Below, one piece after another: positions 1-13,008 of a DNA stretch of 64,000 nt; position 1 is the stretch's first letter; each line of letters starts with the position of its first letter. The translations under genes and the position numbers were made by a program. The notes beneath the pieces were generated by a model. It had not been told where the DNA came from. It worked only from the letters and a program-made list of their open reading frames with translations, and ran no database searches. The stretch is taken from NCBI GenBank assembly GCA_037576215.1, contig JBANDB010000014.1, positions 2,108,001 to 2,172,000 on the forward strand. The letters run 5' to 3'. Source of the DNA: Armillaria gallica. Taxonomy: Eukaryota > Basidiomycota > Agaricomycetes > Agaricales > Physalacriaceae.

Positions 1-1719
1 GACGATCTTGATACATTTCAAAGTACTCTACCGCCTTATAATTTTGGCCTCAACAGCGCGTCTGGCCTATCATCACCATCATCGTCTTCCTTTATGGCTT
101 CCTCCCACCCATACCTTCAAGTCACACACCTCTTCTCCATACCCCTTCACCTCAGCTCGGTCTGCCGCAAGGTTCACGCAGTGTTAACTGGTGCAAAAGC
201 GGCGCGAAAGGCAGAAGAAGGCGCTGGAGTTGATGGTGAGGGTATGAGGGAGGTTTGGGAGGGACTGGAGCGATGTTGGGGAGAATTCGAGGAGCTCAAG
301 AGACCCAATGGGATGGAAAGCGAAACGGACGCACAGGTTGAACGATTCGCGAGCGCATGGCAGGTATGATTAATTTCTTCTTCCTTGATATTTCTCAGGT
401 ATTAATCATTTGTCCCTTCGTAGATATTTATTTTTGAATGTTGTTAGTACCTATTTCATCCTTCCCTCTAAAATTTTTTGGAGCTAACTGCATCACTTTT
501 TTCTTCAGATAACATCATTAGGGAAGCCCTTAAGCAATACGTTTCCCGGTCAGCTTCTTCAACGTCCGCGTCTTCACCGCAGCCCATGTTTGCTACAACT
601 TCGCACCCCTCTCCAAAAGGCTCTCCGCATGGTCAAAGTCCGCCACCATATTATACCCTTCATCAGCTTCACGCGATGGCGACCCGAAAGTGTGTTCGCA
701 TTCTTCCGTATGTCCTAGGGATCATTAAGCATCATCTATCATGCGACGTCGTCGACACATCGGGCATGTTCAAGTGGGATGCAGGCCTGGTCCGTGACGG
801 ATGCTTCTTCGCGGGTTTCTTGTCTGCTAGTTCAGAGAGCAACACCCTCGCTGATCCCGACGACCGCCAGCAGTTTGGATCTATGAAGCAGGAGTCGGAC
901 GCGCGGATTGACGGATCTCTTCCGCCTCTTCTGGCGCGTTCAAGTTATCTTCCGATTTATGATGCCGAGGATGGTGTGCGAATATGTCTTACCGCCCTTT
1001 CGACGATGCGATGGGCCTTTTCCAAGAGCGAGGAACGGCGAGAAACGCTGCGAATGGTTTGGGAAGATGGCAAGATGCGGAAGAGAACGATTCAATCCTT
1101 CTCTCATCCTCATACACCGCACGCAGCTGAAGCTCCGAGCAGCGCACTGCGGGAGATCGATTTGCGCTACGCCGAGGAAGCCGCAGCGCAACCAACTTCT
1201 TCATCATATGTGGACATGTACGGCGGCGGCAAAGTTCCCGCCTCCATTCACCACCTACCACCGCTCAACCTGAGCAATATTTCCGCATCACACCATGTTT
1301 CGGTGGACTCAGCTCCGACGACTGGTTACAGTACCGATGGCTCCGCGGGCGCCAATTCGTGGCCATCGTACACGCCACCCGGGACGGGTACCTCGACGTC
1401 AGGAACAAGCGCGACGGGAAATGTAGTCCGGTCCCCCGTCTTCTCGAGCTTGGTGTCCGTCCCGAATGCGGGGATCAAGAGCGAGGGTATGCTATACCAC
1501 AACGTTTCGGCAGATCTTGAGCCTTTTGGTTTCAATGCCCCTGCGACCGGGACGGATGTGAGTGGCGTCATGGTCGGGTACCATCACTCCCCTCATCAGA
1601 CGCGGGGCGGCGGGGCGGGCAACTTCATGGACTTTGCGCAGACAGGGAATGCGCCTCTCGGGCATCCCGTATCAGATGGGATTGATTTCGGCGAGGACGG
1701 GAACGGGTATTATCATTGA
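1..1719 (+). CDS. Fungal transcription factor, C-terminal part (5' end outside window)
   Basis: The reading frame is already open at base 1, so the gene starts to the left and any DNA-binding domain is outside the window. I read three exons: 1-363, 424-442 and 509-1719. The middle exon is only 19 nt; it joins ...ERFASAWQ to IFIFECYNIIREALKQYV in a continuous frame, which supports both introns (60 and 66 nt, GT/AG). About 530 residues are visible. The first 250 are mixed helical sequence (VCRKVHAVLTGAKAAR, LRMVWEDGK) as in the middle homology region of basidiomycete Zn2Cys6 regulators. The last 200 are low-complexity Ser/Gly/Pro/His-rich sequence typical of activation regions. Assignment to the Zn-cluster class is inference from this layout. 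An acyl-CoA synthetase or other enzyme is excluded by composition. Confidence 0.7.
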
Positions 1720-4700
1720 TTTTCATCTGTTTTCGTGAGGGGCAGACTTTCCGGCCGGTCGCAAAATCTTTACTCTGTTTGGGTTGTTGGTTATAGGTGT
1801 TCTTTAATTTGTTTCCTGCTGTGTTTCATCGTTGATGCTTTCTTTCTGTGTCGCTGTCAAGCTATTCCTAGACATATACCTCGCACATCCGGCCTAAAAT
1901 ATCTTATTCTGCTTTTTTGCATCCGATACCTCGAGTCATCTATTATACTTTTTAGGCCTTTGCGTTTTCAGCGATCTTTGTTGCAGTGTATTCTTAGGTG
2001 TAAGTACATACTAGTTATCATAATAAGTAATGTCGCGGTCTATCCAATCCGAAGTCGTGTTGATTCAGGGACTGCCAGATCAGCTTTTAAAGTTTGGAGG
2101 GGTGCGCTCACAAGGAGCTTCTTCGAAAGGCAATCATGTCGAGGGTAAATGTTTTGGAGGACGTTCGTGAACAAAGAAAGCGGCGGGTTGCTAAGGCTTT
2201 ACGAAGTGACCGCAATATAGACAGTGGGGCATGTAGTATATGGAGGCACCGTGACTCCTGGCTATTTACTCCGTTATGTCAAGTCGCGTAGTGGAAATTA
2301 GGGCAGTGGCGCGCAAGCCCAACGTGTGCATTACGGCACATCACGCACACATCTGCCAGGTTTCGTTGCATTGATGTTTCAACAGAGTGGCGTAATACAG
2401 TGTCTGCGTTCTCTGGAGAGGATCGGGAAAACACTTGTTTAAGTTATTTTGGGGAAACCGCCCCCCGCGACTATGGCTCGGGATTTCCAGAATGCTGACA
2501 AGTGTTATTATCCCTTACAAATCGGGTGTTTTTAATATGTACAGGGTGGTTAGAACGGCTATCGTCGGCGGCCAGGATTTTGTAAGGGTCCCCTAAACGG
2601 AAGCACGTCGTGTGAACGAGAACTCGTGAATTTGCAGGACTTTTGTCGGCAGCAGGCTTGCGGCCATCGAAAGTGGGTCTCAACCAGTTTCTGCCGCGAT
2701 ATTAAACCATCCCCTCCCATGGCATGGGTAATGTAATACAGAAACCGCGACATGCCAATCATAGCATACCCTACGTGATTTGTCTTCTGCAGACATGGCG
2801 GAATGATGTCCCCGTTTCTGATGAAAATGGAAATTTCTGGCCAATAGTTGGGATAAAAGAACGACGGATGAGGAATGCAGCACCTGACGATGATCGTGCG
2901 TAGATCAGTATAGATGCCATGGAACTGATAAACTGTGGGGAGACTAACCAAGTGGCGTCGAGTACGGCTTGATCGTACCGCGCTATTTTTCTTGAAGAAT
3001 ACGTGTCTGCCAAGGTTTTACATACTATGATCCCTGACACTGAATGGCGATTGGGCTAGTCGTGTGTATTTCTAGGGTAAGTGAGGATTCCAAACTTCTC
3101 GAGTGCGGAAGACAATTGGTCCACAAGGCAGTCATCGGCAAAGAAAGCATCATATTCGTTGAAGGCAGGCATGAACAGATGATCCAGTAATGGAATTGAC
3201 CGGGTTGTCAGAAGGATTGAAGTAGATAGTTACTGCGTCGTGAGAACAACTTCTTTCGACGGAGTTTCTCCAAGTGTAGTTAATGCGCGAAATTAAGGAT
3301 GGCAGAGACGCGACATGTGAATAATTCAAGCCCGGAATAGAAGTAACAGGGGAGACGCCAGTGGCACATAATCACTAGGAGACATGAAAGACTTGGGAAC
3401 TCCAAACAGACTCGTGTCTTGATGTCAGAAACACGAGTTGGCGACGCCCTCCGACCCCGGATATAAAATCGATTATCGTAAACGGGTCTGACCAAGATGA
3501 ATTGAAATCGCCGAGCGACCACTGGGCGGATATGACGCATGTCCTCGTGTAAGACGCGCCGCCTACAATCTGGACATTTGAGCTGCCTTGCGTTGGGCGC
3601 CGCAAGTTGAGCACGGCCTCTAACAATAATAGTGCGTGGGTGAACAGGATTCAGAGGCACCGATTGAAAGCTAGACTTTCGAGTCACCTTTGATTAAAAG
3701 GATCCAGGCACAAATCTTGACCGCTGAAAGTTCGAGGCACTAGAGATGGCCAGCCGGTTTCCTGGCCAAAGCGTTAATGTATATGACTCCGGTTTGCACA
3801 GTTTGCAAATCGATGATTAAATCCATGAAGCTGAGGCCGATGTGATCTCAATAGTATAGGCGTCGGGCCGCCATAAACCCACAGCGTACTGTCTGTCATG
3901 ACGACACGGAGGTCGATCCTTGAAAAGAAGACTTTCCAGAACTTGTTACTTTGAAATTAGGGACGCTAGCTCTTGAAAAGCGAAGGATTTGGTCGAACAG
4001 GCCTAGGGTCGCTCGATGCCGCCGGGGATCAAGATGGAGATCGAGAGTCGAGACCTAACGAAAAATACCGCCGTTCATAATAGTGTCACAATAGTGCTTG
4101 CGATCTGTATCTGTGTGATAGTGGTTAGACTGTTAGACGGTTATCATAGAGAAGAATCAGCCTGCCGGTCAAATTATTTGGCGCCCCCCCGACTTCGCCG
4201 ACTTTCCAATTGCAACCACAATTTGCGTTCCCCGGTAACTTAGAATCATCGGATGTACATCTTATTGACTCCATTGCAACGATAAATTTTTCAGGTCAAG
4301 GTCCGCCGCGGAGTGAGATGGGGCTCACATGCACGGATGTTCTCGGAAGTGCATGTTATCTAGAATCGGAGAGTGTTTTTTGAGGCTCGTCCAGGTCCGA
4401 GGCTTGACTCGGAAATGCTTTTAATAAGGAATCGAGATGGACAGATTTCCAAAGACAGGGGCTTCGATGTCGACGCCCATACCACTGCCAGAGAGCTCAG
4501 GGAGGTACCGGACTTAGCAACAGAGTGCGGTTCTGGGCACTTACTGGACTCTTCTCGCCGGCGACAGATGCCTTCTTGTTCCGAAGCTCTATGAAGGTAT
4601 AGGAGCCAATGTGGGTAGGACGAGTAAAAGTTCCATGCCATAAGGTTGGTATGGGGAGCCAAGGGGGGCTGTAATTGCAAGTAAATGCCCAACTACGAAT

Positions 4701-4902
4701 ACGGCGTCTAAAGAGCAACAGGAGATCCGGTAAGACGTAACCGGAGAATGCCGGATGATCGCCTGACCCAGAAAGCGGTGTAAGGCCAAGAACGATCATG
4801 CTCCGCCTCTTGCAGCGTCTCGACTGCGCTCTTCGTTCACTCCTCTTTCTCACTTACCACGACATAGTAACTTCTCTTGTACGGCTTTCCCCCCCCCCCC
4901 TC
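1720..4902. other. Gene-free stretch of about 3.2 kb
   Basis: Only short, overlapping open frames on both strands (up to about 135 codons) are present, with no recognisable motif, no consistent splice pattern and no conserved-looking protein. A run of C ends at 4900 just before the next start codon. It may hold the 3' UTR of the transcription factor and decayed sequence. Confidence 0.5.
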
Positions 4903-5437
4903 ATGTTCTGTGAGTAACCCACATTATCGCCACTAAATTCAGTTGCTGAATATGTCTATCCGCAGTTTGCATTCCAATATTAGGTCAGATGAATTCATTA
5001 TATAGCTCTGCATAGAACGTCCATTCTGACTCATTTTCTCTGCGGCTCCAGTGGGTTGTCAGACTCATGTTAAGCCGGATAGTCCAGAGCAAGTCGCTCA
5101 TATCTGCCCTCGTTGCAACAATGGTGGGTTTTGGGAAGCCTTCATCTTTTGTGTTTACTCACATGGAGTACAGCTTCTGTCATCGCTGCAAGACAGAAGA
5201 CTTGGTTCGAATTCTTCTTCATTCCAGTAGTGCCCCTTTCGTCCAAGCACATATGGCTCTGTACTATCTGCCAGTGGCGGTCGCCACATGGACCAGGGTG
5301 AGTTACGCTCTCCTGCCCTTGCGCCGTTCCATAATGCTGATATGTCACGCCGTAGCCAAGTGGAACCCGCCATCGCCTTCAACCCGGGATATAATCCTGG
5401 CTTCACTAATGGCTACAATCCAGCCTATCAGAAGTGA
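4903..5437 (+). CDS. Small zinc-ribbon protein
   Basis: Splicing gives a 94-residue protein from exons 4903-4909, 5052-5123, 5174-5297 and 5356-5437. The core reads GCQTHVKPD, then CPRCNNASV, KTWFEFFFIPVVPLSSKHIW and CTICQW. This makes two CxxC knuckles that should hold one zinc ion, with a hydrophobic FEFFFIPVVP hairpin between them. This is the layout of small fungal zinc-ribbon proteins of unknown role. The tail is rich in Asn, Gly, Tyr and Pro (NPGYNPGFTNGYNPAYQK), as is common in that family. The three downstream exons are secure because frame and splice sites agree. The 7-nt first exon (ATGTTCT) and its 142-nt intron are less certain, and another start is possible. It is isolated from its neighbours. 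Confidence 0.75.
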
Positions 5438-6867
5438 TTAAAACCAAAGGTCCCTTATTCGACCATCGGCTAGCGCGTCATATATGAATGACCGATACCC
5501 CTTCATCATTGTAACTGTCATGTTTTTTCCTTGAGCTTTTAAATAGTTTTGCTTTTATCACCACCTTCTTGTATTGTTAACGACGCCCCGGATATCTAGG
5601 AAATGACACCCTCATTGGACGCATGTCAGCCGTTTTTGTATCTGATGAAGGTCCACCAATGTACGCACTATTTCGTCACCTTGTTAGGTGATCACGGTGA
5701 TCTCGTCTTCGACGAACAAAAACGAGGGTACGGCTGCATTCAATTGCAACACGAATTCAATTTGGCCTGTGAATCCCCCGAGGAATCATCTCATTATGAT
5801 CGTGTGACCGACGACGTCCCGAAGGAATCTTGAGCTCGTTACTCCCACCAGTGATCTTCGCCTTCACAGCATCCCGCAATCCAGGAGAATGGTCTCCTTT
5901 TCTGCATCGTGCACTGGTTTACGCTCTGGCATCAGAGGCTTTACCCGTGTGACAGCAGCCCGCCGACTATATCGGCTATGATCCCGCAGGACCTTTGCGT
6001 CGCCCATTCCAACAATACGGATATTTATAATTGGTGCAATCAAGATGGATAAATGCTACAAGCTTAGGGACCCCGTATTTTTGAGGCGCATGGGGTGCGC
6101 GGGAAGGTGGATCTATCAGCTTTGGGGTTCTTGAATTCGATTGTGTGCTTTTAGACGGTGTTCGTTGCGGTGGTATTAAGCAGTCGACAACGACGACTTC
6201 GAACAGTTTCGAAAAACAAGCCGTCATTGTATCAACACCCTATAGGATGAGAGGAGATGCTTATTTTTACTTGTCGCCGCGCTTGACTGATATCTAACCC
6301 GGTTTCGCTGGGAAAATGAAAAAGAGTGCTCCGGATGTCCGTTTGCCTGCGGTTTCGCAAGCCTGGCAGAACATACACAGCCTATCAGATTTTAACGAGC
6401 TTGATAGGCTCTGTAAAATAGCTCCGCTGAGCCCACTTGTTGTTTGTTTCGAATTTTAATGAGAAGTCCAACTACAGCCAATAGCATTCATGAACGTTGC
6501 GGGGTCACTTCATTGGTGGGGGGAAAACATTTCATGATCGATCATGACGAGATCAGGGCAGACCTTGGGCTGGCCTCCGAAATTGCATATTCTCGAACGG
6601 ATTGTCGATCCGTAGACGGAATATTTTGTGTTGACGACTCTAGCTGCAGATTTGATTGACGACTGTGCAAGACCAGCAGCAAAGGCCCAGAAATTATGCG
6701 GCGGCTACTACGGGAACGTTGTTTGCCGGAGATCGACAAATAGCCAATGGCACGTGAATTGCTTGTCGCGTCAAAGCAGCGTCAGCGGGCAGCGGTCGAT
6801 AGCTTGCCGTCACCCAACCTCGGTCTCTACTCACTCCCCCAAAAGATAAATACAACCTGAGCCCAGC
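5438..6867. other. Gene-free stretch of about 1.4 kb
   Basis: No supportable gene. The longest open frames are under 85 codons and lack motifs. The right end must contain the promoter and 5' leader of the acyl-CoA synthetase, but I see no clear TATA box. Confidence 0.45.
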
Positions 6868-9716
6868 ATGACCCTGACGCAGAAACCGACCATGCTTGTC
6901 ACCGACCACGTTCATTCCTGGCCTGCTGAGGTCCCCTACCATCGACAGGCTGCAGAGGTTCCCGGGACGAAGAAGCCAGGCCAGACCGGTGAGTGCTTCT
7001 AGCAGCCCATTTTCGCAGCATATATACTTATATACTATCGGCAGGTATCTACCACAATGGTAATCTTGCCTTTTGACGCGTTTCTGTGATGTGAACGCAG
7101 CTTTTGACAGCGATCTTTGGCTTCATCAACAAGGACACTCCAGGCTCCTTCCAAACAGTCGATGAAATCTTCAAGGGTGGTCTCAAGGGTGGACGCGACA
7201 GGAAAATGCTTGGCCATCGACCGCTCATTTCAACGTCACCGCTCAAGTTTGCTAACTATTACGTGTGGCAGACGTATGGTGAGGTTGACCTGCGTCGGCG
7301 CTGGATAGGCAGTGCTTTGGTCAAGCTCTTTTCAACTGGTCAGCTTGGCGGGGGAGAGTTCGAGACGGTTGGCATCTGGTCGCAGAACCGGCCTGGTATG
7401 TCTCATTGTCGTTCGTTTTCACACTAGTGTCTCACCGTGTCGTCCGTCAGAATGGCAAATAATCGATATTGCCCTCCAAAGTTACAAGAAAGTTGGTGTT
7501 TCCTTGTATGATACCTTGGGCAAGGACGCTGTCGGTACGTGTACTTTCTCGGCACATATTCACTTATGCTGACAATGTCCTACAGAATACATGTAAGCCT
7601 CCCGGCATACATCCTACGAAACATCACTTTCTGACTATTTTCTGAACCGTGACAATAGCATCAACCACGGTCACCTCACGACCATATTTACTACGGCCGA
7701 CCATATCCCTGCGTTGCTGAAGTTGGCGCCTTCAATACCGATCGTGAAACTGATTGTGTCTATTGACCCATTACCGACCCAAGCGTGGAATATCATGCTG
7801 CAATGGAGTCAGACTGTTGGTGTCCAACTTAAGAAACTCAGCGAAAGTTTGTGTCCATTTTACTGGCACCGTCACGTCTTCGTAACCTGTTTTGATAGTC
7901 GAGGAATTGGGAAGAGCTAACCTGATTGAACCTATTCCGGCAACACCTGAACAATTGACTTCCATCTGTTATACATCCGTGTGTCCTATTTCCTTACTCG
8001 TTGGTTTCTTTTCCTCATAAAGGTTGATATAGGGCACGACTAGTAACCCTAAGGGTTAGCTATAGTTTTGAAACACGCCTCAAAAACTACTGAGCACATT
8101 TTGCAGGTGTATTGTTGACTCATCGAAACATGGCGGTGGCAACACAATCCAATCTTTACGGCCTCATGCTTCCAGAGGACGGAAGTTTGCTGTCTTTCTT
8201 ACCTTTAGCACATATCTACGAGGTAAATTAGTGAGCTTCTATCTTGCTCTTGACTCATGCTTGATACAGCGAGTCACGGAGTTCGTCTGCATCGCAATGG
8301 GGGCCAGTATCGGGTACTTCAGTGGTGATCCTTTGCGCCTGATGGAAGATGCGCAAATCCTGAAGCCAGCCATGATACCTGCGGTCCCCCGTGTTTTCAA
8401 TCGGATATATCAGGGTGCCATGGCGGCTGGTGATGTTCCCGGATTGAAAGGCGCCTTATTCAGATATGCCGTTCAGACCAAACTATACTGGCTACGCGAG
8501 ACAGGTACTGTTACTCATGCATTATGGGATCGACTTGTCTTCCGCAAGGTTAGCGCCTATTTAGTCAAATTTGGTATCTGCGCTGATCATACCGTCGTCA
8601 CAGGTTAAGGCCGTCTTGGGTGGTCAAATGGAGACTATGATCTGTGGTTCTGCGCCCATCAATAAGGATGTTTTGGACTTCTTGAAGATCGCCATGTGTT
8701 GCAACATTCTTGAAGGGTGAGAGTACTGGTCTATGAAATCCTCAAGTCAACTGACACGTGCATAGATACGGCTTGACCGAAACGTGCGCGACGACCACGA
8801 GAGCGATCCCAGATGATCCTACCGCGGGTGGAACCGTTGGACCCCCTCAGCCCGCTAACGAGATCAAGTTGATTGATGTTCCCGCCATGAACTACACCTC
8901 AGAGGATAAACCATTCCCTCGCGGGGAACTCTGCATAAGAGGTGACAACTGTTTCGCTGTCTACTACAAGGGTGAGTCCATTTATCAAATAAATAAATCG
9001 ACCTGGATTCCTCACATTATGATTCAGATGAGAAGAACACGAAAGAAACAGTTGATGCGGAAGGTTGGCTACACACTGGTGATGTCGCAGCTATCGACGA
9101 TTGTGGACGTGTCAAGATTATAGATCGTGTCAAGGTATTGCTTGCGATTCCCGCCTTCCTTCAGAATGCTAATCGTCTCTTGTAATCATCAGAATATCAT
9201 GAAGCTGTCCCAGGGGGAGTACGTTGCTCTCGAGAAGATCGAGAACACATACGGTGCCTGCCCTGTGGTTGCCCAGATCTATATTCACGGAGACTCGATG
9301 CAAGCATACTTGCTAGCTGTTGTCGTCCCAGATCCCGTACAGCTCGCGGCCATTGTTTCAGACGTGACGGGTAATAAGGTGACCCCGGACAATACTCCTC
9401 TGTTATTGCAGGCATGCAAGGACAGCAAGATCAATCATAAGGTGCTCTCCATCTTGACTCAGGAGGCGAAGAAAAATGGTCTGAAGGGGTACGTGGCTAT
9501 TTAGTCGTGATTTTCTAAGAACTAATAGTATATTGCATTAGTTTCGAGACCATTAAGCGTATCCACCTCAGCTTGGAACCCTTCACTGTGGATAACGGTA
9601 CACTGACCCCGACGCTCAAAATCCGTCGTAAAGATGCCTACAGCAAATACAAAGCAGAACTCGACGGTCTTTACGCCCTCGGAGAGCCAACTTCAGAGGT
9701 TACGACCAGGCTATAA
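6868..9716 (+). CDS. FAA: Long-chain fatty acid--CoA ligase (acyl-CoA synthetase)
   Basis: Activates long-chain fatty acids with ATP and CoA for lipid synthesis and beta-oxidation. Fifteen exons join in frame to 697 residues, the usual length: 6868-6988, 7045-7059, 7111-7395, 7451-7534, 7586-7592, 7659-7846, 7899-7978, 8033-8054, 8107-8222, 8270-8548, 8604-8716, 8766-8971, 9028-9134, 9193-9488 and 9542-9716. Visible motifs of the ANL superfamily are the P-loop YTSGTTSNPKG (split by an intron), IPAVPRVFNRIYQG, the adenine-binding YGLTET, and the hinge block GWLHTGDVAAID...IIDRVKNIMKLSQGEYVALE. Exon 5 is only 7 nt and exon 2 only 15 nt, yet both keep the frame. No signal peptide is seen. It is probably peroxisomal or ER-associated, but the last residues (TTRL) are not a classical PTS1, so location is inference. 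Confidence 0.95.
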
Positions 9717-9847
9717 CGGGCTATCGTGTGAACGAGTGCTGACGGCGTTCCTATTACTATACAGCTGTATTTCGCGCGGGAAATGTAATTTTTTAAATTT
9801 TACAATTGTATTTATCTCACAACACTCGTGTATATGTGCGTAAGACT

Positions 9848-12346
9848 TTAAAGTACGTATCTGAAATCACGATTCTGAATATCTGTTAGATCCAAAAATT
9901 CCTAGGAACGTTATTGGTTCGATGTGAAGGTTGTAGGACAAGAAGCGCACTAACTTTATCCACTTTAACCATTTCCTTCTTACCATCCGACGTGAGGCGT
10001 TCAATGTATACATCGCCGTAAGCATCGTCTGTGGATTCAGTGTTTCGCCGCTTGTTTTCTCGGGACAAGAGAAATCGGATTGTTAGCAACAAACTCATGC
10101 AGCATACGTAGCAGATCCCAATGATGATCCAGGGAATATGATTGCTGGTCTAACTTAGTGAGACGAATGACGGCGAATAGGGAATTGCTTACCGAGGCTT
10201 ATACTTGGCTTGCCACATGAAGGGTCCAGCAGAATTTCCAATGCAGTACGCTGAGAGCATTATTGCGTTTACCGTAATCTTTTTGGTATGTCCGGAAACA
10301 ACGGCAGAGACCCAAGACAGTGACAAGACTAGTGGGAATTATGAGCCCAAGAGAATTGCCACCTCGAGAACAGTAACCACGCACCAAATCCGGTGGTTCC
10401 AACGCCTGTTTATTAAATCTTGTTAAGTCGCGCAAAGATAGTGAGCATAAATTAAGAAGCAGCCATACCTGTTATCCACACTGAGAAAAGGAGTCCTATC
10501 TTGTTACTCCAAGGTAGGAAATTGACCAAAAAGACACCCAGCACGTTGGGAAGCATGTATATTGCGCCAACATATGCGCGACTATTCGGAATGCGCGAGG
10601 CAATAGTCACTCCGGTCCAAATTGTTACAATTTCAACAAAGCCATCCACACAACTGAGGAGAGTAGTCTGCAGATTGCTGAATCCAAAAGAGGATACTAT
10701 TATCGTGCGCTGATTCGTCAGAGAGTTGGGGATATTGTCCAAAGCGGCAAAGAGTGCAAAAAGCCAGGTCTTCGGGTCCGTCAATGCCTCTATCATCCTG
10801 TTATTTACTGTTGAGCTGATATTACATATCGAACCAGTACGTTGTCCTTACTGTTCCTTTTTGAAGTGTTTATTCTCAACACCAGTTTGGTTTTCCTAAA
10901 TGCGCGACACATTAAAATTGATGAACCGAATAACGGAAAGCGAACGTGCCTTAATTCTCTGGATGGCCGTTGTCCTTTCGGCAGGCGTAAGGAACCACGC
11001 GTTGGTTGGCGAGTCTGGGAATAAGAACCTACCCGGGTGATTGGGACGAGTGGCGGTAAAGGATGTGTATGTTAGACTGACCAGAAGGAAATCGCCGTAA
11101 TAAGGGTGATTAAACCCGTGATAATCATGAGCCTTAAAGTCAAGCCGAAGAATGAGCTCAATACATTGACTACTAAAAGCCGCACATACCATTGCCAAGG
11201 TTCAAATGTTCCCGTCTTGATGTGCAAGGTACCGAAGCTGATGAACCCCGAAATAATTTGAGCTGTCATCCGGGGTAAATTGATCATCCTCCGCTCGTAT
11301 AATAGCCTGGTAACTTTTTGACTTACCGGTTCCGTTCATCAAAACTGGAAATGATGAGAGAGACATAAGCCGGCAGCCCGACAGTATGTGACTGTTCCAC
11401 TCACACCAATAACCGACTCTCAACGTCTGTTCTTTCCGCGTGTAGAACATCGAACTGACAATCATGAATCCTGCGGTGATTGATCCTTCACACATGCCCA
11501 GAATCAGCCGCACAACAAATAGGCCAGCGAAATTCTTGCAGGCTGCGTGACAGCATAAGGCAACGGCCCAAATGAATATGTTGATACTGATTACGGCTTG
11601 AGTCCTTGGGAACACCGGAAGAAAGCGACGCAACACACCTCATCCATCTTCCCACAGGAAAGCGCTGGAGACAAAGATTCTGGGGAAACTCAAATACGAG
11701 ATAGCTGAGATAGAATATAGTCCCAAGCCTGCATGATAGCAACTATTCGTGAACTAGCTTGAGTTCCAGTACTACACATCCGGGCTTACCAGTTGTACCT
11801 GTACGTAGCATTGAGCATCCAATACCGGTAATGATAATAGTGCGCCGAAGCTACTCACTGATTGGTGGAAAGATGCGTCGATTCTCTGATTGGGATGTTA
11901 AATTCGGGTATCATAACCTTGGAATGTTGTCACCTGATACCCAAAATCGCAGAGCTTCCCAGTGTTGTTTTATCCATAAATTGAATCCTAGATTACGAGA
12001 ATAAAATGACGGGCAGCTCGGCCATTGACGGATTAGAATACCAGTATAGAGCTAAACCAATAGATGAGCACATGTAGCATTACTTGAGCAGACATCACAC
12101 TTACTGCACATCAAAGGAAGAATATGTCGGTCGATCTTCTTCCTGTAAAACCTTTTAGACAACGTAACTAGCGAATGGCATCGTCCAAGCTCACTTAATC
12201 CTTTCTGCCTCCCTCGGATCTAATGCTTCAGATGCCCCCGCTACGATTTGAGCCGCGGTATCAACGTCATTCACCGACACCTCTACTACATGGTCGTTTT
12301 TCTCGTCATGTTTCCAGTCCGCGTCAGAAGACGAAGGGGACACCAT
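9848..12346 (-). CDS. MFS transporter, allantoate permease (Dal5) family
   Basis: A multi-exon membrane protein on the minus strand, convergent with the acyl-CoA synthetase (131 bp between stop codons). It starts MVSPSSSDADWKHDEKND at 12346. After one intron it enters the family's first segment, KKIDRHILPLMC, followed by FMDKTTLGSSAILGI. Later exons give successive hydrophobic helices: FAGLFVVRLILGMCEGSITAG, YWFLMNGTAQIISGF, then an extended cytosolic loop with LTPAERTTAIQRIKAR, and further helices such as NVLGVFLVNFLPW. The C-terminus reads EFLDLTDIQNRDFRYVL, the DLTD-N-FRY ending typical of Dal5-type anion/proton symporters. The frame is intact across the splice sites I checked. Substrate cannot be told: allantoate, nicotinate, tartrate and other organic anions are all used within the family. 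Confidence 0.9.
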
Positions 12347-13008
12347 GGTTCTCGGTCAAGGAAGAGATAGGCGTGGAGAAAAGTGGGGCGTTATAACATG
12401 CACAAACGGCATCGACTGATATACAATCGCTCCATATCGCCCGCGTGAGCAGGTTGAACGGATATAGGTGTAACTTCTTTCCCTCAAGGCTGAAATCAAA
12501 GACCGTCAGATAAGATAGAAGCGCGCGGATGCGCCTGTTGCCATATGCTCATCTCCCCATATGGCAGGCACTGCGGGCCATATAAAAGCCGCCGACGCGC
12601 CGATATTCAAGATATCGCATTGATTTCGATTGCGTTTTTGGAAATCTCCACAAAATTACCCTTGCAAGTAAGATGCATTCCCCCCGGCGAGGATGTCAGC
12701 CATCCATACTTACGAAGACGGCGGAGAATAGCAGCTGATTGTAAACAGTGGAAAGGTCTGGATCATAGCCGAGTCGAACGAAAGGTACAGGCGCTATAAG
12801 CGTGACGAAGGGTACTTCACCTATAATACAAGGCTGAACAAACAATTCTTGCAAGTGATGGCTTCTCAAGATCCTTCATCTGCCAGAAGGTCACTTCGAT
12901 TTGACTACTCAGGACCAGTGAACTTTACTGACGCTCAGAAGAAACCATGTCCGGAACGTCAATCTTGAGTGATAGTGAAGAGACATGATGACATTCGCTT
13001 TGTACACT
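12347..13008. other. Intergenic region upstream of the MFS gene
   Basis: This lies between the start of the permease and the stop of PRE6, both on the minus strand. It contains a 9-bp inverted repeat, TGCCATATG at 12539-12547 and CATATGGCA at 12558-12566, about 200 bp upstream of the permease start, and a CATATAAAAG box nearby. Either could be a promoter element. The open frame here (12545-12799) has no recognisable features. Confidence 0.4.

Noticed and set aside
3280..3687. Minus-strand frame with CPDCRRR as a possible RING or zinc-finger gene
   Set aside because: There is only one Cys pair, no second pair at a suitable distance, and no flanking exons.
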